NCBI RefSeq assembly: GCF_025290915.1
Contig: NZ_JAOCQE010000005.1
Coordinates: 18,190 to 82,189 of the forward strand
Source of the DNA: Streptomyces sp. 15-116A
Lineage (GTDB): Bacteria > Actinomycetota > Actinomycetes > Streptomycetales > Streptomycetaceae
Direction of reading: 5' to 3'
Length of the DNA stretch: 64,000 bases
The first letter of the stretch is position 1; each line of letters begins with the position of its first letter. Shown here in pieces: positions 51,028 to 60,522 of the stretch. The notes beneath the pieces are model-generated. The model saw only the letters and a program-made list of their open reading frames with translations. It did not search any database and had not been told where the DNA came from. The translations under genes were made by a program, and so were the position numbers.

Positions 51028-52539
51028 TCAGGGCCTGGGGTGTTCTGTTGTGGGGGAGCCGGCGGTCCCGCTGGCTTGGAGGCCGTTGCGGAAGGCGGCT
51101 GCGAGCCCGGGCGTCGTCGCGGCCACGGGGGCTTGCTCCCGCTCGTGTGGTGGACGGAAGGGCTCCGTCCGGCGTGTGCGGGTGGGAAGAGCGGGCGCGT
51201 CGGCCGACTGACCCGCTTTTGCGGTCGGCTCCCCAGTTGCGCCGGGATGTGCGACCTGTGCTGCCCTCGGGGCGGCGGGGGTCGCGGCGGCCTGCTGCGG
51301 CTGCCGCCCGGAGGGTCGGGCTTCCTCGGGCGGCGGGGCGCCCGCGTCCTCGACCGATGGAGTTGCTACTAGGAGCCGTGTCGGTATGACGACCAGGGCG
51401 GTGGTGCCCCCCGTCACGTTCTCCTGCAGGAGCACGGACAGCCCGTGTGACTGGGCGATCTTCGCGGCGACCAGCAAGCCGAGCTGGCCAGCTCGGACTT
51501 GGCCGCTGACGTCGACCTCGTCCGGGGTCTTGAGCAGGTGATTCATCTGCGCCCGCGTTTGCGGATGCATGGGGATGGCCCGGTCCTCGACCTCGATGGC
51601 CAGCCCGTGTGGCACCCGCTGCGCCCGCACCATCACCTTCGTCGCTGGATCGGAGCATTCGCAGGCGTTCTCGATCAGCTCGGCCAGCAGGTGCGTCAGG
51701 TCCGGGCCGACATGGCCCGGAAGCCCCAGTTCCACGCCCACGGAGCCGGCCGCGACGGCGACCCGCGGGTACTGCACGACCTCGGAGACGGCGCCGCGCA
51801 GGACTGTCGTGACGGGAACGGGTCGGCGCACGTTGCGCAGCGATTGCCCGCCCAGCACCGCCGTGCTTTCGACCTGGCGGCGCATCCGCGTCACGAGGTG
51901 ATCGATCTCGAAGATCTTGGCCAGCAGCTCCGGGTCGTCGGTCAGCATCTCCAGTCGGCTCAGTGCCTGGAGTGCCTTGCTGACCAGGGCGTGCTCGCGC
52001 ATGGCCAGGCGCCGGAGCACTTCCAGGAGGACGACGGATTGGGACTCGTCGTGCACACGGATCAGCGATGCGATGGCCTGCGCCTGGAGGACACTCAGCG
52101 CGTTGTCGATCTCGGTCGTCGCAGTGGGCGACTGCTGCGTCTGTGGGTCCGGCAGCGATGGGCGTTTCCCGCGGCACAGCTCGTCCGTCGACCACAGCAC
52201 CGACTTCTCGACGGCCGCCGCCGCCCCTGCGACCGCTTTCAGCGCCGCTGCCTGGGACTCCTCTACAGCCGACTGCACGGTTCTGGCGACGGTGCGCGCT
52301 CCACGAGCCGCCGCCGCGACGACCCCCGTCAGTCCGCAGACCAGATAGACCAATACCCAGCCGGGTCCTACGGCGGCCACCGACCCGAGAGCGAAGGCGG
52401 CGCCCAGCACCGCGGCAAGGAGCACCAGAGGCAGTGCCACGGCGCGGCGGGCGAGGCGCAGGGTGTCCGCGTCGACCGGGGGCCGCCGTCTGCGGTGGCC
52501 GGTAGCGGCCGGCCGTGCCGGGGAGGCGCTGTCAGGCAT
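51028..52539 (-). CDS. cvnA: conservon sensor-kinase-like protein CvnA
   Basis: 503 residues. Two N-terminal transmembrane helices (VALPLVLLAAVLGAAFALGS and VGPGWVLVYLVCGLTGVVAA) anchor it. A helical region with DHLVTRMRRQVESTAVLGGQ is the nitrate-sensor/DUF-type dimerization part. The HATPase domain has LAELIENACECSDP (N box), with QVRAGQLGLLVAAKIAQSHG as G-box equivalent. The C-terminal 110 residues are a disordered Pro/Ala tail. It is the membrane input component of the conservon. Confidence 0.87.
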   Translation of the reverse strand: MPDSASPARPAATGHRRRRPPVDADTLRLARRAVALPLVLLAAVLGAAFALGSVAAVGPGWVLVYLVCGLTGVVAAAARGARTVARTVQSAVEESQAAALKAVAGAAAAVEKSVLWSTDELCRGKRPSLPDPQTQQSPTATTEIDNALSVLQAQAIASLIRVHDESQSVVLLEVLRRLAMREHALVSKALQALSRLEMLTDDPELLAKIFEIDHLVTRMRRQVESTAVLGGQSLRNVRRPVPVTTVLRGAVSEVVQYPRVAVAAGSVGVELGLPGHVGPDLTHLLAELIENACECSDPATKVMVRAQRVPHGLAIEVEDRAIPMHPQTRAQMNHLLKTPDEVDVSGQVRAGQLGLLVAAKIAQSHGLSVLLQENVTGGTTALVVIPTRLLVATPSVEDAGAPPPEEARPSGRQPQQAAATPAAPRAAQVAHPGATGEPTAKAGQSADAPALPTRTRRTEPFRPPHEREQAPVAATTPGLAAAFRNGLQASGTAGSPTTEHPRP

Positions 52540-52566
52540 GGGAATCCTCGTCAGGGGGTGGGGGGG

Positions 52567-54468
52567 CTATGCGTGCTGCGGCGTCAGGTCTGCGGCGTTC
52601 TGGAGCGTGCTGCGGGAGGTCGAGCGGGGCGCAGGAATCGCGACCGCGCCGTGGCGGGGAGAGGAATGCGTCGCCATCTGCTGAAGGAGCAGGGCGCTTT
52701 GGATCAGGCCCATGTGGCTGAAGGCTTGCGGGAAGTTGCCGAGCTGGCGTTGCTGGACGGGGTCGTACTCCTCCGCTAGGAGCCCGAGATCGTTACGCAA
52801 TGCCAGGAGGCGCTCGAAGAGGCAGCGGGCTTCGTCGAGGCGGCCGGTCAGGGCGAGGCCGTCGACGAGCCAGAAGTTGCACAGGAAGAAGGTGCCCTCG
52901 TCGCCGGTCAGGCCGTCCACCCCGGTGCGTTTGCCGCGGGTCGGGTACCGGTACACGAGTCCGTCGTCTGTGGAGAGTTCACGACGTACGGCATCCACGG
53001 TGCCGATCACGCGCGGGTCGTCGGGCGGCAGGAAGCCGGTGCGGGGGATGAGCAGCGTGGCAGCGTCCAGTTCCTGCGAGCCGTAGGACTGGGTGAAGGT
53101 GTTGCGCACCGGGTCGAAGCCCTTGTCACAGACCTCCTGGTGGATCGTCGCCCGCAGTCCGACCAGAGGGGCCAGATCCATGTCGAGCGCGCCGGCCTCG
53201 GCCAGGCGGATGGTGCGATCGACCGCCACCCAGGCCATCACCTTGGAATGGACGAAGTGCCGGCGAGCCCCGCGGATCTCCCAGATGCCCTCGTCGGGCT
53301 CCTGCCAGCGCTGCGCCAGGTGCTCGATCAGCCGCTGGTGCAGGACCGCGGTGTCGGCGCAGTGGGCGACACCACTCTGGTGCGCGACGTACAAGGTCTC
53401 GATCACCTCGCCGTACACGTCCAGCTGCAGCTGGTTCGCCGCGCCGTTTCCGACCCGTACCGGGGCCGAGCCCTCGTACCCGGGAAGCCAGGGCAGCTCC
53501 CGCTCCCGCAGGTCACGCTCTCCGGTGATCCCGTACATGATCTGCAGGTTCTCCGGGTCCCCGGCCACAGCACGCAGCAGCCATCGCCGCCATGCCTGTG
53601 CCTCCTGCCGGTACCCGGTCCCCAGCAGTGCGGCCAAGGTGGTGGAGGCGTCGCGCAGCCAGGTGTATCGGTAGTCCCAGTTCCGGTCACCGCCGATCTC
53701 CTCGGGAAGTGACGTGGTCGGCGCTGCGACGATGCCGCCGCTCGGCCCGTAGGTCATGGCTTTCAGCGCGATCGAGGACCGGACCACGGCCTCGCGGTAG
53801 GGCCCGTCGTAGGTGCACTCCTGCGTCCAGTCCTGCCAGAAGGCGAGCGTCTCGGCGAGGGCGGTCTCGGGGGCAGCAACGCCAGGGGCGGCTGCATGGG
53901 ACAGGCACCAGCTGAGCACGAACGCCACGCTCTGTCCGGCGGCGATGGTGAAGGCGCTGACGACGACGCCGTCCTTCTCCACCTGCGGGACGCAGGTATC
54001 GAGCCACAGAGCGTCCGCGCCGGCCTCCGCGACCATGCGCCCACCGACCTCGTGGATCCACGGGCTGACGCTGCCGTATCCCGGTCGAGGACGCATGGCC
54101 GAGACCATCTCCACTTCGCCGGTCAGGCCCTCAACGATCCGGATCACCTGCGGGGCCCCGTCGCGCGGCGGCATGAAATCCAGGACGCGGACCGAACCCG
54201 TCGGGGTGCGCCACACCGATTCGAGGACGAGCGAGTCACCGCGGTACTGGCGCTCAGCGACCTTCTCTGAACCCCTCCGGCCTGCGGACGGCGCCGGAGA
54301 GATCTGCCAGGAGCCGTGCTTCTGCGTGCCGAGCAGACCGGCGAAGACGGCCGGCGAGTCGAAACGGGGCAGGCACAGCCAGTCCATCGAACCGTCATCG
54401 CAGACGTGGGCACTGGTCTGTGTGTCGCCGATCAGGCCGTACTGCTCGATGCGCGGAAGCCGATTCAT
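52567..54468 (-). CDS. glycoside hydrolase family 15 protein
   Basis: 633 residues. It begins RIEQYGLIGDTQTSAHVCDD followed by GSMDWLCLPRFDSPAVFAGL, the GH15 bacterial start. The core has GGDRNWDYRYTWLRDAS, the substrate-binding signature, and a late DEGTFFLCNFWLVDGLALTG containing the probable catalytic base. Members hydrolyse alpha-glucosides such as trehalose or starch oligomers. No signal peptide is seen, so it is probably cytoplasmic. The last 35 residues are a Ser/Thr/Ala tail. Confidence 0.88.
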   Translation of the reverse strand: MNRLPRIEQYGLIGDTQTSAHVCDDGSMDWLCLPRFDSPAVFAGLLGTQKHGSWQISPAPSAGRRGSEKVAERQYRGDSLVLESVWRTPTGSVRVLDFMPPRDGAPQVIRIVEGLTGEVEMVSAMRPRPGYGSVSPWIHEVGGRMVAEAGADALWLDTCVPQVEKDGVVVSAFTIAAGQSVAFVLSWCLSHAAAPGVAAPETALAETLAFWQDWTQECTYDGPYREAVVRSSIALKAMTYGPSGGIVAAPTTSLPEEIGGDRNWDYRYTWLRDASTTLAALLGTGYRQEAQAWRRWLLRAVAGDPENLQIMYGITGERDLRERELPWLPGYEGSAPVRVGNGAANQLQLDVYGEVIETLYVAHQSGVAHCADTAVLHQRLIEHLAQRWQEPDEGIWEIRGARRHFVHSKVMAWVAVDRTIRLAEAGALDMDLAPLVGLRATIHQEVCDKGFDPVRNTFTQSYGSQELDAATLLIPRTGFLPPDDPRVIGTVDAVRRELSTDDGLVYRYPTRGKRTGVDGLTGDEGTFFLCNFWLVDGLALTGRLDEARCLFERLLALRNDLGLLAEEYDPVQQRQLGNFPQAFSHMGLIQSALLLQQMATHSSPRHGAVAIPAPRSTSRSTLQNAADLTPQHA

Positions 54469-54697
54469 CGTGTGGATCTCCGTGAGCCCCGCAGGTTCGG
54501 GGCCGTATCAGGGCCGTCGCAGCGGCCGGGAACGGTGGGCGGTAGGTAGGTCCGTGTTCACCAGGTAGGGAGGGAGCGCCGGGCGGCGGCAGGTGCTCGG
54601 CGGCCCGTGCAAGGTCGGCCGTCCGCTCGCCGCGAAGCATTAGCCAGGCCGTCGGCCCGAGGACCAGAGCGATGACGACGGCACCGGTCACCGTCAT
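54395..54697 (-). CDS. possible small membrane protein
   Basis: 100 residues from ATG 54697, which overlaps the upstream stop by ATGA. The start (MTVTGAVVIALVLGPTAWLM) is a good membrane helix, but the last 60 residues look like random GC-rich translation and overlap the GH15 start by 74 bases. The coupled start makes translation likely; the true extent is uncertain. Confidence 0.4.
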   Translation of the reverse strand: MTVTGAVVIALVLGPTAWLMLRGERTADLARAAEHLPPPGAPSLPGEHGPTYRPPFPAAATALIRPRTCGAHGDPHDESASAHRAVRPDRRHTDQCPRLR

Positions 54698-55191
54698 GTC
54701 CGCGGCACCGAAGCGGCGAAGATCAGGCAGGCCAGGGCGAGGGCGAAGACGGTGCCGCGCAGCACGTTGAGCGTTGGCCTCGGCCAACGCCGCCCGCCCT
54801 CCTTGCTGTTCGGCCCGGGACCGCCGCGTTCCACGTAAGCCGTCAGTTCCTGGGTGGCCTTGGCGAGCCTGACCAGGTGTACCCGGCTCGACACATAACC
54901 CTCCGGGATCCTGTCGGAGCAGAGCCGCTGCGCACGCAGCAGGGCGGGAACATGCGGAGCGGTCCGTGCACCCAACTGGGCAATGTGGCCGCGCAGAAGG
55001 CGAACGAGGTCCTCCACGTCGGCAGCGCTCTCGGGTAGTGGCGAATCTTCGCCCAGTACCAGTGTCACCGTCTCCGACGCGGCCACCACGTGATCGCGCT
55101 CCGGCGCCGGTGCCGCGGTGACGGGCGCTTGCCGCCCGCGCTCGCCCACGGGCTGGCTGCCGTCTCGGCGAGGAACCAGCAAAAGGCGCAT
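54694..55191 (-). CDS. DUF6415-like protein
   Basis: 165 residues from ATG 55191, with AGGAG seven bases upstream. TVTLVLGEDSPLPESAADVE, then DLVRLLRGHIAQLG, fits the DUF6415 pattern of a helical protein with an RGHI motif. The last 25 residues are hydrophobic (GTVFALALACLIFAASV), which could be a C-terminal membrane anchor. DUF6415 proteins occur near Streptomyces regulators and natural product genes; role unknown. It is divergent from the TPR regulator at 55381. Confidence 0.55.
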   Translation of the reverse strand: MRLLLVPRRDGSQPVGERGRQAPVTAAPAPERDHVVAASETVTLVLGEDSPLPESAADVEDLVRLLRGHIAQLGARTAPHVPALLRAQRLCSDRIPEGYVSSRVHLVRLAKATQELTAYVERGGPGPNSKEGGRRWPRPTLNVLRGTVFALALACLIFAASVPRT

Positions 55192-55380
55192 GCCACAACT
55201 CCTGTTCGGATCAAGCCAAAGTGAGCCGAGATCGCCTGTCGGAGGCGTCGGTCGGCGTGCGATGTGAGTGATCTGGCCGCTACGTTGAGCGAACCGCGAA
55301 TCCCGTTCGAGGGGTATGCCTTGGTGGACGGGAAGGTCGCCAAAGGCGCCAAAGATCATTACGGAACCGAGGGGCAGTCC

Positions 55381-56769
55381 ATGGCCCGTGACCGCAACGT
55401 CGCCCTTGCCGCACTCCTGCGCGAAGCAGGCTGGTCCCAGCCGCAAGCAGCCGCCGCCGTTGCCCGCGTGGCGGCGGAGTGTGGAGTGCGTGAGCTGGAG
55501 GTGATCTCCCGCTCGCACATCTCCATGTGGGTGCTCGGCACGAAGCCGAGTGGCAGAGGGCCGCATATCCTGCGTGAGACGCTGTCCCGCAGGCTTGGCC
55601 GCCGGCTCTCCCTGGCCGACCTCGGGCTGGAAGAAGAGCCGACAGGCACGACCGACACCGGATCCGACTGGAGCGTCGACCCTCTGACCGCACTGGCCGA
55701 GCTGGGAAGCGACGACCTCGACATGCACCGACGCAAGCTGCTGGCCACCGCCGCCTACTCCGCAGTCGGCTTCGCCCTGCCCACCACTTCGTGGTGGGCA
55801 GCCGCCCCCGCCGCAGCGGCGAACCGCCGACCGTCCTCCTCGCGCTCGGTGACCCGAGCCGACATCGACGACGTCCGCGACCTCACGGTCTACTACTCCG
55901 CGCGCGACCAGCAGCGAGGCGGCGCAACCGGCCGCAAAGCCCTCGCCAGCCACCTGCTCGACGAGGCGGTGCCGCTGCTCGGTGGCCGATTTCGTACAGA
56001 TCAGCTCCGCCGCGACACGCACTCTGCCGTCGCAGAGATGACGTACCTCGCTGGCTGGATGGCCTTCGACGCCGGCGAACACCGCACCGCCCAGCGCTAC
56101 CTCACCATCGCCGCCCGGATCGCGGCGGAGGCCGGTGACGGACCGCTCGGTGGCCACGTCCTGCGCGCCCTTGCTCACCAGGCCGTCGACCTCGGGCACC
56201 CACGCAGGGCGCTGGCCCTGGCCGACGCCTCGATGTCTCGCGACCGCTACGGCCAGGCCAGCCACCGCGAGAAGGCGCTGTTGGCGATCGTTTACGCCCG
56301 CGCGCTCGCGGCTGACGGCGACCGCTCCGGAACCCTCGCGGCTATCAGCCGCGCGGAGCGGGACCTCGCCCGCGCCGACACCACCGAGACGCCGGCTCGC
56401 GTCGGCTTCTTCCAGGAAGCCTCCCTCGCCCACGAGACGGCCTGCGCGCTGCGCGACATAGGTCAGCCCCGCGACGCGGAGATCCACTTCAAGCGGAGTG
56501 TGGCCACGCGCCGGCGCCAGCAGTTCGCCCGCACCCACAGCGTGACGCTCGGCTACCTCGGTGCAGTCCAGGTTCAGCGGGGAAACCTTGACGAGGCGTG
56601 CGCAACCTGGAACGAAGCACTCGACGCCATGACGGGCGTCCAGTCCGGCCGGGCACGTGACGTCATCGTCCGGATCCAGAGCGATCTCTCGCCCGTCCGG
56701 CAACGCGGAGGCCGCCATGTCACCGAGCTGGATCGCCGGGCACGCGGCATGCTCCGGGCCATAGGCTGA
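55381..56769 (+). CDS. HTH-TPR type regulator
   Basis: 462 residues from ATG 55381. The N-terminal 80 residues (RNVALAALLREAGWSQPQAA, then SRSHISMWVLGTKP) form the HTH seen in Streptomyces regulators of this class. HRRKLLATAAYSAVGFALP follows, and then a long TPR-like array (AFDAGEHRTAQRYLTIAARI, ALAHQAVDLGHPRRALALAD, TLGYLGAVQVQRGNLDEACA). Target unknown. An upstream GTG at 55264 is in frame but would add 39 residues unlike the family. Confidence 0.75.
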   Translation: MARDRNVALAALLREAGWSQPQAAAAVARVAAECGVRELEVISRSHISMWVLGTKPSGRGPHILRETLSRRLGRRLSLADLGLEEEPTGTTDTGSDWSVDPLTALAELGSDDLDMHRRKLLATAAYSAVGFALPTTSWWAAAPAAAANRRPSSSRSVTRADIDDVRDLTVYYSARDQQRGGATGRKALASHLLDEAVPLLGGRFRTDQLRRDTHSAVAEMTYLAGWMAFDAGEHRTAQRYLTIAARIAAEAGDGPLGGHVLRALAHQAVDLGHPRRALALADASMSRDRYGQASHREKALLAIVYARALAADGDRSGTLAAISRAERDLARADTTETPARVGFFQEASLAHETACALRDIGQPRDAEIHFKRSVATRRRQQFARTHSVTLGYLGAVQVQRGNLDEACATWNEALDAMTGVQSGRARDVIVRIQSDLSPVRQRGGRHVTELDRRARGMLRAIG

Positions 56770-56841
56770 TCGCGACACGGACGTTCGATGCCCCATGGCA
56801 GCCCGCGGACCAGCATCGCCCGAGGAGAGGAACCAGTACCG

Positions 56842-57339
56842 GTGACGTCGTACGAGGTCGAGTCGATCGCAACGGTCGTCGGGGGACACACCCGCGTTCA
56901 GGACGACTACCAGGGTGGGGTTGAGTCGGTGATTCGACTCAACGAGGCGTACCCCCTCGAAACGCTGCGGGGAATCGACGAGTTCTCCCACCTGACGGTG
57001 ACGTGGCGCTTCCACCTGGCGCAGCCCGAGGACGTGCAACTCCACGCCCGCAGCCCCAGGGGCAACGTGCAGTGGCCAGCGACCGGAACCTTCGTCCACC
57101 GAAATCATCGGCGCCCCAACCAGTTGGCTGTCAGCTACCCGAGGTTGCTGGGCGTGGACGGCCGCGACCTTCTGGTGACCGACCTCGACGCAGTCGACGG
57201 GACGCCGGTGATTGATCTGGCCCCCTACTTTCAGGAAATGGGGCCCCGAGGTTCCATCCGCCAGCCGGCCTGGCCGAGCGAGATGCTTGCCGACTACTGG
57301 CGCGATGCAGCGGAGCGCCCGAAGGCAGGCTTGCCGTAA
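56842..57339 (+). CDS. trmO: TrmO/TsaA-like protein
   Basis: 165 residues from GTG 56842 (GGAGAGG upstream). It follows the TrmO pattern: TVVGGHTRVQDDY, YPLETLRGIDEFSHLTVTWR, GTFVHRNHRRPNQLAVSY for the usual G-F-A-TRSPxRPNPIGLS, and LDAVDGTPVIDLAPYF. TrmO adds a methyl group to t6A37 of tRNA-Thr. Several usual residues are changed (HRNHRRPNQL), so a different substrate is possible. Confidence 0.72.
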   Translation: MTSYEVESIATVVGGHTRVQDDYQGGVESVIRLNEAYPLETLRGIDEFSHLTVTWRFHLAQPEDVQLHARSPRGNVQWPATGTFVHRNHRRPNQLAVSYPRLLGVDGRDLLVTDLDAVDGTPVIDLAPYFQEMGPRGSIRQPAWPSEMLADYWRDAAERPKAGLP

Positions 57340-57620
57340 TTCCACGACGCTGCAGCTCGTGCGGGCGTACATCGCGCCCTGTCCGCGAGGGCGCGGAAGG
57401 TAGACCAGGAAGTACGAGCGATCTCGCTGACGTCGCCCTCCCAGAAGAGTTCTCGTGCGAGGGCCGTGCCTCAACCCGAAGCTGTCATTCGATTCTTCCG
57501 AGCGCAGCGTCGCTGACGATGAACCGCCGCCGGCCTTCGCGTCGGCCCCGGGGAACGGCGGCGAGTGCTGGCACATGATGGTGGTCCTTTCGGGTCTCGT
57601 CAGAGGCAGGGAGATTGCGG

Positions 57621-58082
57621 CTACGCCGAGTGCAGGATCGTGACCCAAACGTCTTTGCCGTGGGCCGTGGACGAGCAGCCGTATCTGTCGCTGAGCGTCT
57701 TGATCAACATCAGGCCGCGCCCGCCCTCGTCGTTGTCGCCTGCCGAGACGGGGGCTGGGAGCCAGGGGTGCGGGTCACTGACGCACAGGAAGACCCCGTC
57801 GGGGGTCCGGGTGAGGACGACCTTCGCTGGAACCGAGGACTCATCCTCCTTGCGGGCGTGCTGGAAGACATTCGTCAGTAGCTCGGACGCAGTGAGCGTG
57901 ACCCGCCAGTCGAGTTCGGTCAGGCCCCACAAACGGAGGCACGCACTGACGAGGTCACGCACGCCCGAGACGGCAGCGGCTGTCAGAGCGACGTCGATTT
58001 CGCATGCTCCGGAACGCGTCCGGACCGCAGCGCTTGTGCCGTCCGTAAGGGTGTGTTGAGCCTCCATCAGGTCTGCCTTCAC
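57621..58082 (-). CDS. HATPase_c_2 ATP-binding protein (anti-sigma-factor type)
   Basis: 153 residues. The N box reads WRVTLTASELLTNVFQHAR, and the G1/G2 boxes are VSDPHPWLPAP and DNDEGGRGLMLIKTLSDRYG. There is no kinase His domain, as in RsbW/SpoIIAB-like anti-sigma factors. GTG 58082 with GAGGG upstream is chosen; ATG 58067 is the alternative. It is divergent from the XRE-TPR gene, an arrangement often seen in Streptomyces. Confidence 0.8.
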   Translation of the reverse strand: MKADLMEAQHTLTDGTSAAVRTRSGACEIDVALTAAAVSGVRDLVSACLRLWGLTELDWRVTLTASELLTNVFQHARKEDESSVPAKVVLTRTPDGVFLCVSDPHPWLPAPVSAGDNDEGGRGLMLIKTLSDRYGCSSTAHGKDVWVTILHSA

Positions 58083-58240
58083 GGGGGGTCCCTCGTTCCA
58101 CGAAATCTCTCCAACCGGCGCCGGATGCGGTGTGTACTGGGGTGGCGGCCGTGAGCAACCATTGAGCCAGGCCGACAGGACCGCGTGCAGATCTTGATTC
58201 GGAAACCTCGATCTTCCGTTTCGCGAGCGAGGAACAGCCC

Positions 58241-59644
58241 ATGCCAAGACCCGAGAAGCAATTGACTCCGGACGCATCCCCGCGTGACTGGTTCGGTCAT
58301 GAACTGCGGACCTGGCGTAAGAAGCGCGGCCCTCTCACGCACGCCGAGTTGGGCGCGAGAGTGCAGGTCAGCGGTTCACTCATTGAGAAGATCGAGAAGC
58401 GGACTGCTACCTGTTCGAAGGACTTGGCTGAGCGCTTGGACGAGGTCCTGCAGACGGGCGGAGTCCTCACCCGGGCGTGGGGGATGGTGTTCGGGCAAAC
58501 GGAAAAAGCCCGTCCTGAAACGGAAAGTGCACCCACTGGCAGGGCGGAGGTGCCGGTTCAGGTCCATGAAGGCCGCATCCTGGGCAGAGGTAGTACTACA
58601 CCTCCAAGCGGGAGCCCTGCCTCTGTGGACCGTCGCGCCTTCCTTGCCACGAGCGGCCTTGCCGCCATCGCCCCCATAGACCTCGCCCATCTCGTGACCC
58701 CAGCAGCCCCCCGGGAGGTCCCGACTCAGATCCGCCCGCGCGAGATCAGGCAACTGAAGTCGCTGGCCGATGTCATCCATCGCCAGGACAACGAGTACGG
58801 AGGCGGCGGCGCGGTGCGAGAACTCGCCCGCGGCGCCATCATGTGGGGAGCCTCCCTGCTGCCGGTGCCCTGCCCCGAGCCCCTGCGGCCTGAACTCCTG
58901 GCCTCTGTAGCTCGGTTAGGGGTTGTCGTCGGCGCCTCGCAGTTCGACGCGTACGCTCACGACGATGCCCGAGTCAGCTTCCGGCTAGCCGCTGAGTGCG
59001 CGGAAGAAGCCGGGGAGTGGCACCTGCGCGCCAAGACGTACTCGTTCATGGCCCGGCAGGAAATCTGGATCGGAGATCCGGATACTGGCCTAACTCACGC
59101 AGAGAAGGGTCTCGTGCGCTCCGACCGACTGACCGCGACCGAGCGTGCCATGCTCCACACCGCACGTGCCCGCGCCTTCGGCAAGATGCGTGACGTAGCC
59201 AACACCCTGCGCGCGGTTGGAGAATCCGATGCCGCGTTCGAACAGTCCGACCCGGCACAGGATCCGCCGTGGATGGCCTACTACGACTACGCCCAGCACC
59301 ACGGCGACACCGCCCACGCGCTGTTCGACCTCGCGGTCCACGCGGACCAAGACCCAGGGCAGGCGGCCCGCCGCTTCGAGATCGCGGTGAAGGGGCACGG
59401 CAACACCTTTGCCCGCTCGCGCGCCATCTCCGAGACAAAGCTCGCTTCCCTGGTTATGGCCAAGGGCGACGATCCGCGGCACGCGGTCGTGCTCGGCCAC
59501 CGAGCGCTGGACGACGTCGGCAAGCTAACCTCCTGCCGGGCCGCCGAGGACCTGCGGGAACTCGCCCGGTTCGCAGGCCGACACCGGAACCTCCCCGAGG
59601 CCAGCGACCTGCGCGAGCGCATCGCAGCTACGGTGCAGGCGTGA
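58241..59644 (+). CDS. XRE-TPR transcriptional regulator
   Basis: 467 residues. The XRE HTH lies at 15-70 (WFGHELRTWRKKRGPLTHAE, then SGSLIEKIEKRTATCSKDLA). A linker with VDRRAFLATSGLAAIAPIDL follows, and the rest is TPR-like (RLAAECAEEAGEWHLRAKTY, HTARARAFGKMRDVANTLRA). The stop overlaps the GTG of the phosphotransferase gene, so it probably controls or is coexpressed with it. Confidence 0.8.
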   Translation: MPRPEKQLTPDASPRDWFGHELRTWRKKRGPLTHAELGARVQVSGSLIEKIEKRTATCSKDLAERLDEVLQTGGVLTRAWGMVFGQTEKARPETESAPTGRAEVPVQVHEGRILGRGSTTPPSGSPASVDRRAFLATSGLAAIAPIDLAHLVTPAAPREVPTQIRPREIRQLKSLADVIHRQDNEYGGGGAVRELARGAIMWGASLLPVPCPEPLRPELLASVARLGVVVGASQFDAYAHDDARVSFRLAAECAEEAGEWHLRAKTYSFMARQEIWIGDPDTGLTHAEKGLVRSDRLTATERAMLHTARARAFGKMRDVANTLRAVGESDAAFEQSDPAQDPPWMAYYDYAQHHGDTAHALFDLAVHADQDPGQAARRFEIAVKGHGNTFARSRAISETKLASLVMAKGDDPRHAVVLGHRALDDVGKLTSCRAAEDLRELARFAGRHRNLPEASDLRERIAATVQA

Positions 59645-60522
59645 CTACTTCACCCACGCCCACCCAAGCCGTACTTGAGGAGGCGTGCCATGCCGTTGGC
59701 CTCGACGCGACCAACGCCCAACCGATACGGATCGCCGAGAACGCCGTTTGGCGTCTGCCCGGGGGGATGGTGGTGCGTATCGCCCGGCCTGGCCAGGTCG
59801 CTGCCGCAACGCGCGAGGTTCAGGTCGCCCGCTGGCTGGCAGCCCAGGGCGTGCCCGCCGTACGCGCCCTTGATCTGCGGCAGCCGGTAGCAGCCAGCGG
59901 GTACCCGGTGACGTTCTGGGAAGAGCTGCCGCCACACGCAATCGGGACTGTCACCGACGTCGTCGTGCTCCTCAAGCAACTGCACGCCCTGCCGAAACCA
60001 GACCTGCCACTGGGTGAGCTGGACCCGTTCGTCCGGCTGGATGAGCGCATCGACGCAGCGAGCACGATTTCTGACGATGACCGGCTGTGGCTGAAGGGCC
60101 GGCTTGAGGACCTCAAGCAGCAATGGGCCTCAAGGCCGAAGGGCCTGCCGGAGTGTGTAGTCCACGGGGATGCATGGGTCGGCAACGTGGCGCGCACGGA
60201 GGCCGGCCCGATGTTGCTCGACTTCGAGCGCGCTTCGTTCGGCCCTCCGGAGTGGGATCTAGTGTCGACCGCAGTGAAGCTCACCACGACCGGCGCGGTG
60301 TCCGCCGAGGAGTACGCCGCGTTCTGCGAGACCTACGGCGCTGACGTCACGGAGTGGGAAGGGTATGAACTTCTGGCTGGCGCGCGAGAGCTGCGGATGA
60401 CGACGTATGCCGCGCAGCACGCTGCCAGCCGTCCAGAGTGGCGGCGGGAGGCGCAGTACCGCATTGACTGCTTGCGCGGTCGGGCCGGGACGCCGCCGTG
60501 GCGATGGAAGGGGATCATGTAG
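59641..60522 (+). CDS. aminoglycoside-phosphotransferase-like kinase
   Basis: 293 residues from GTG 59641, overlapping the regulator stop by GTGA. VWRLPGGMVVRIARP holds the nucleotide-binding lysine position as Arg (VRIARP), which is a variation. The catalytic loop CVVHGDAWVGNVA and the metal-binding LLDFERASFGPPEWDL are conserved. It is an APH-fold kinase of unknown substrate; antibiotic resistance is possible but not shown. Confidence 0.82.
   Translation: MTTSPTPTQAVLEEACHAVGLDATNAQPIRIAENAVWRLPGGMVVRIARPGQVAAATREVQVARWLAAQGVPAVRALDLRQPVAASGYPVTFWEELPPHAIGTVTDVVVLLKQLHALPKPDLPLGELDPFVRLDERIDAASTISDDDRLWLKGRLEDLKQQWASRPKGLPECVVHGDAWVGNVARTEAGPMLLDFERASFGPPEWDLVSTAVKLTTTGAVSAEEYAAFCETYGADVTEWEGYELLAGARELRMTTYAAQHAASRPEWRREAQYRIDCLRGRAGTPPWRWKGIM

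Noticed and set aside
54694..57648. A 984-codon minus-strand frame
   Set aside because: Only its last 165 codons are a gene (54694-55191). The rest is antisense to the TPR regulator and the TrmO-like gene.
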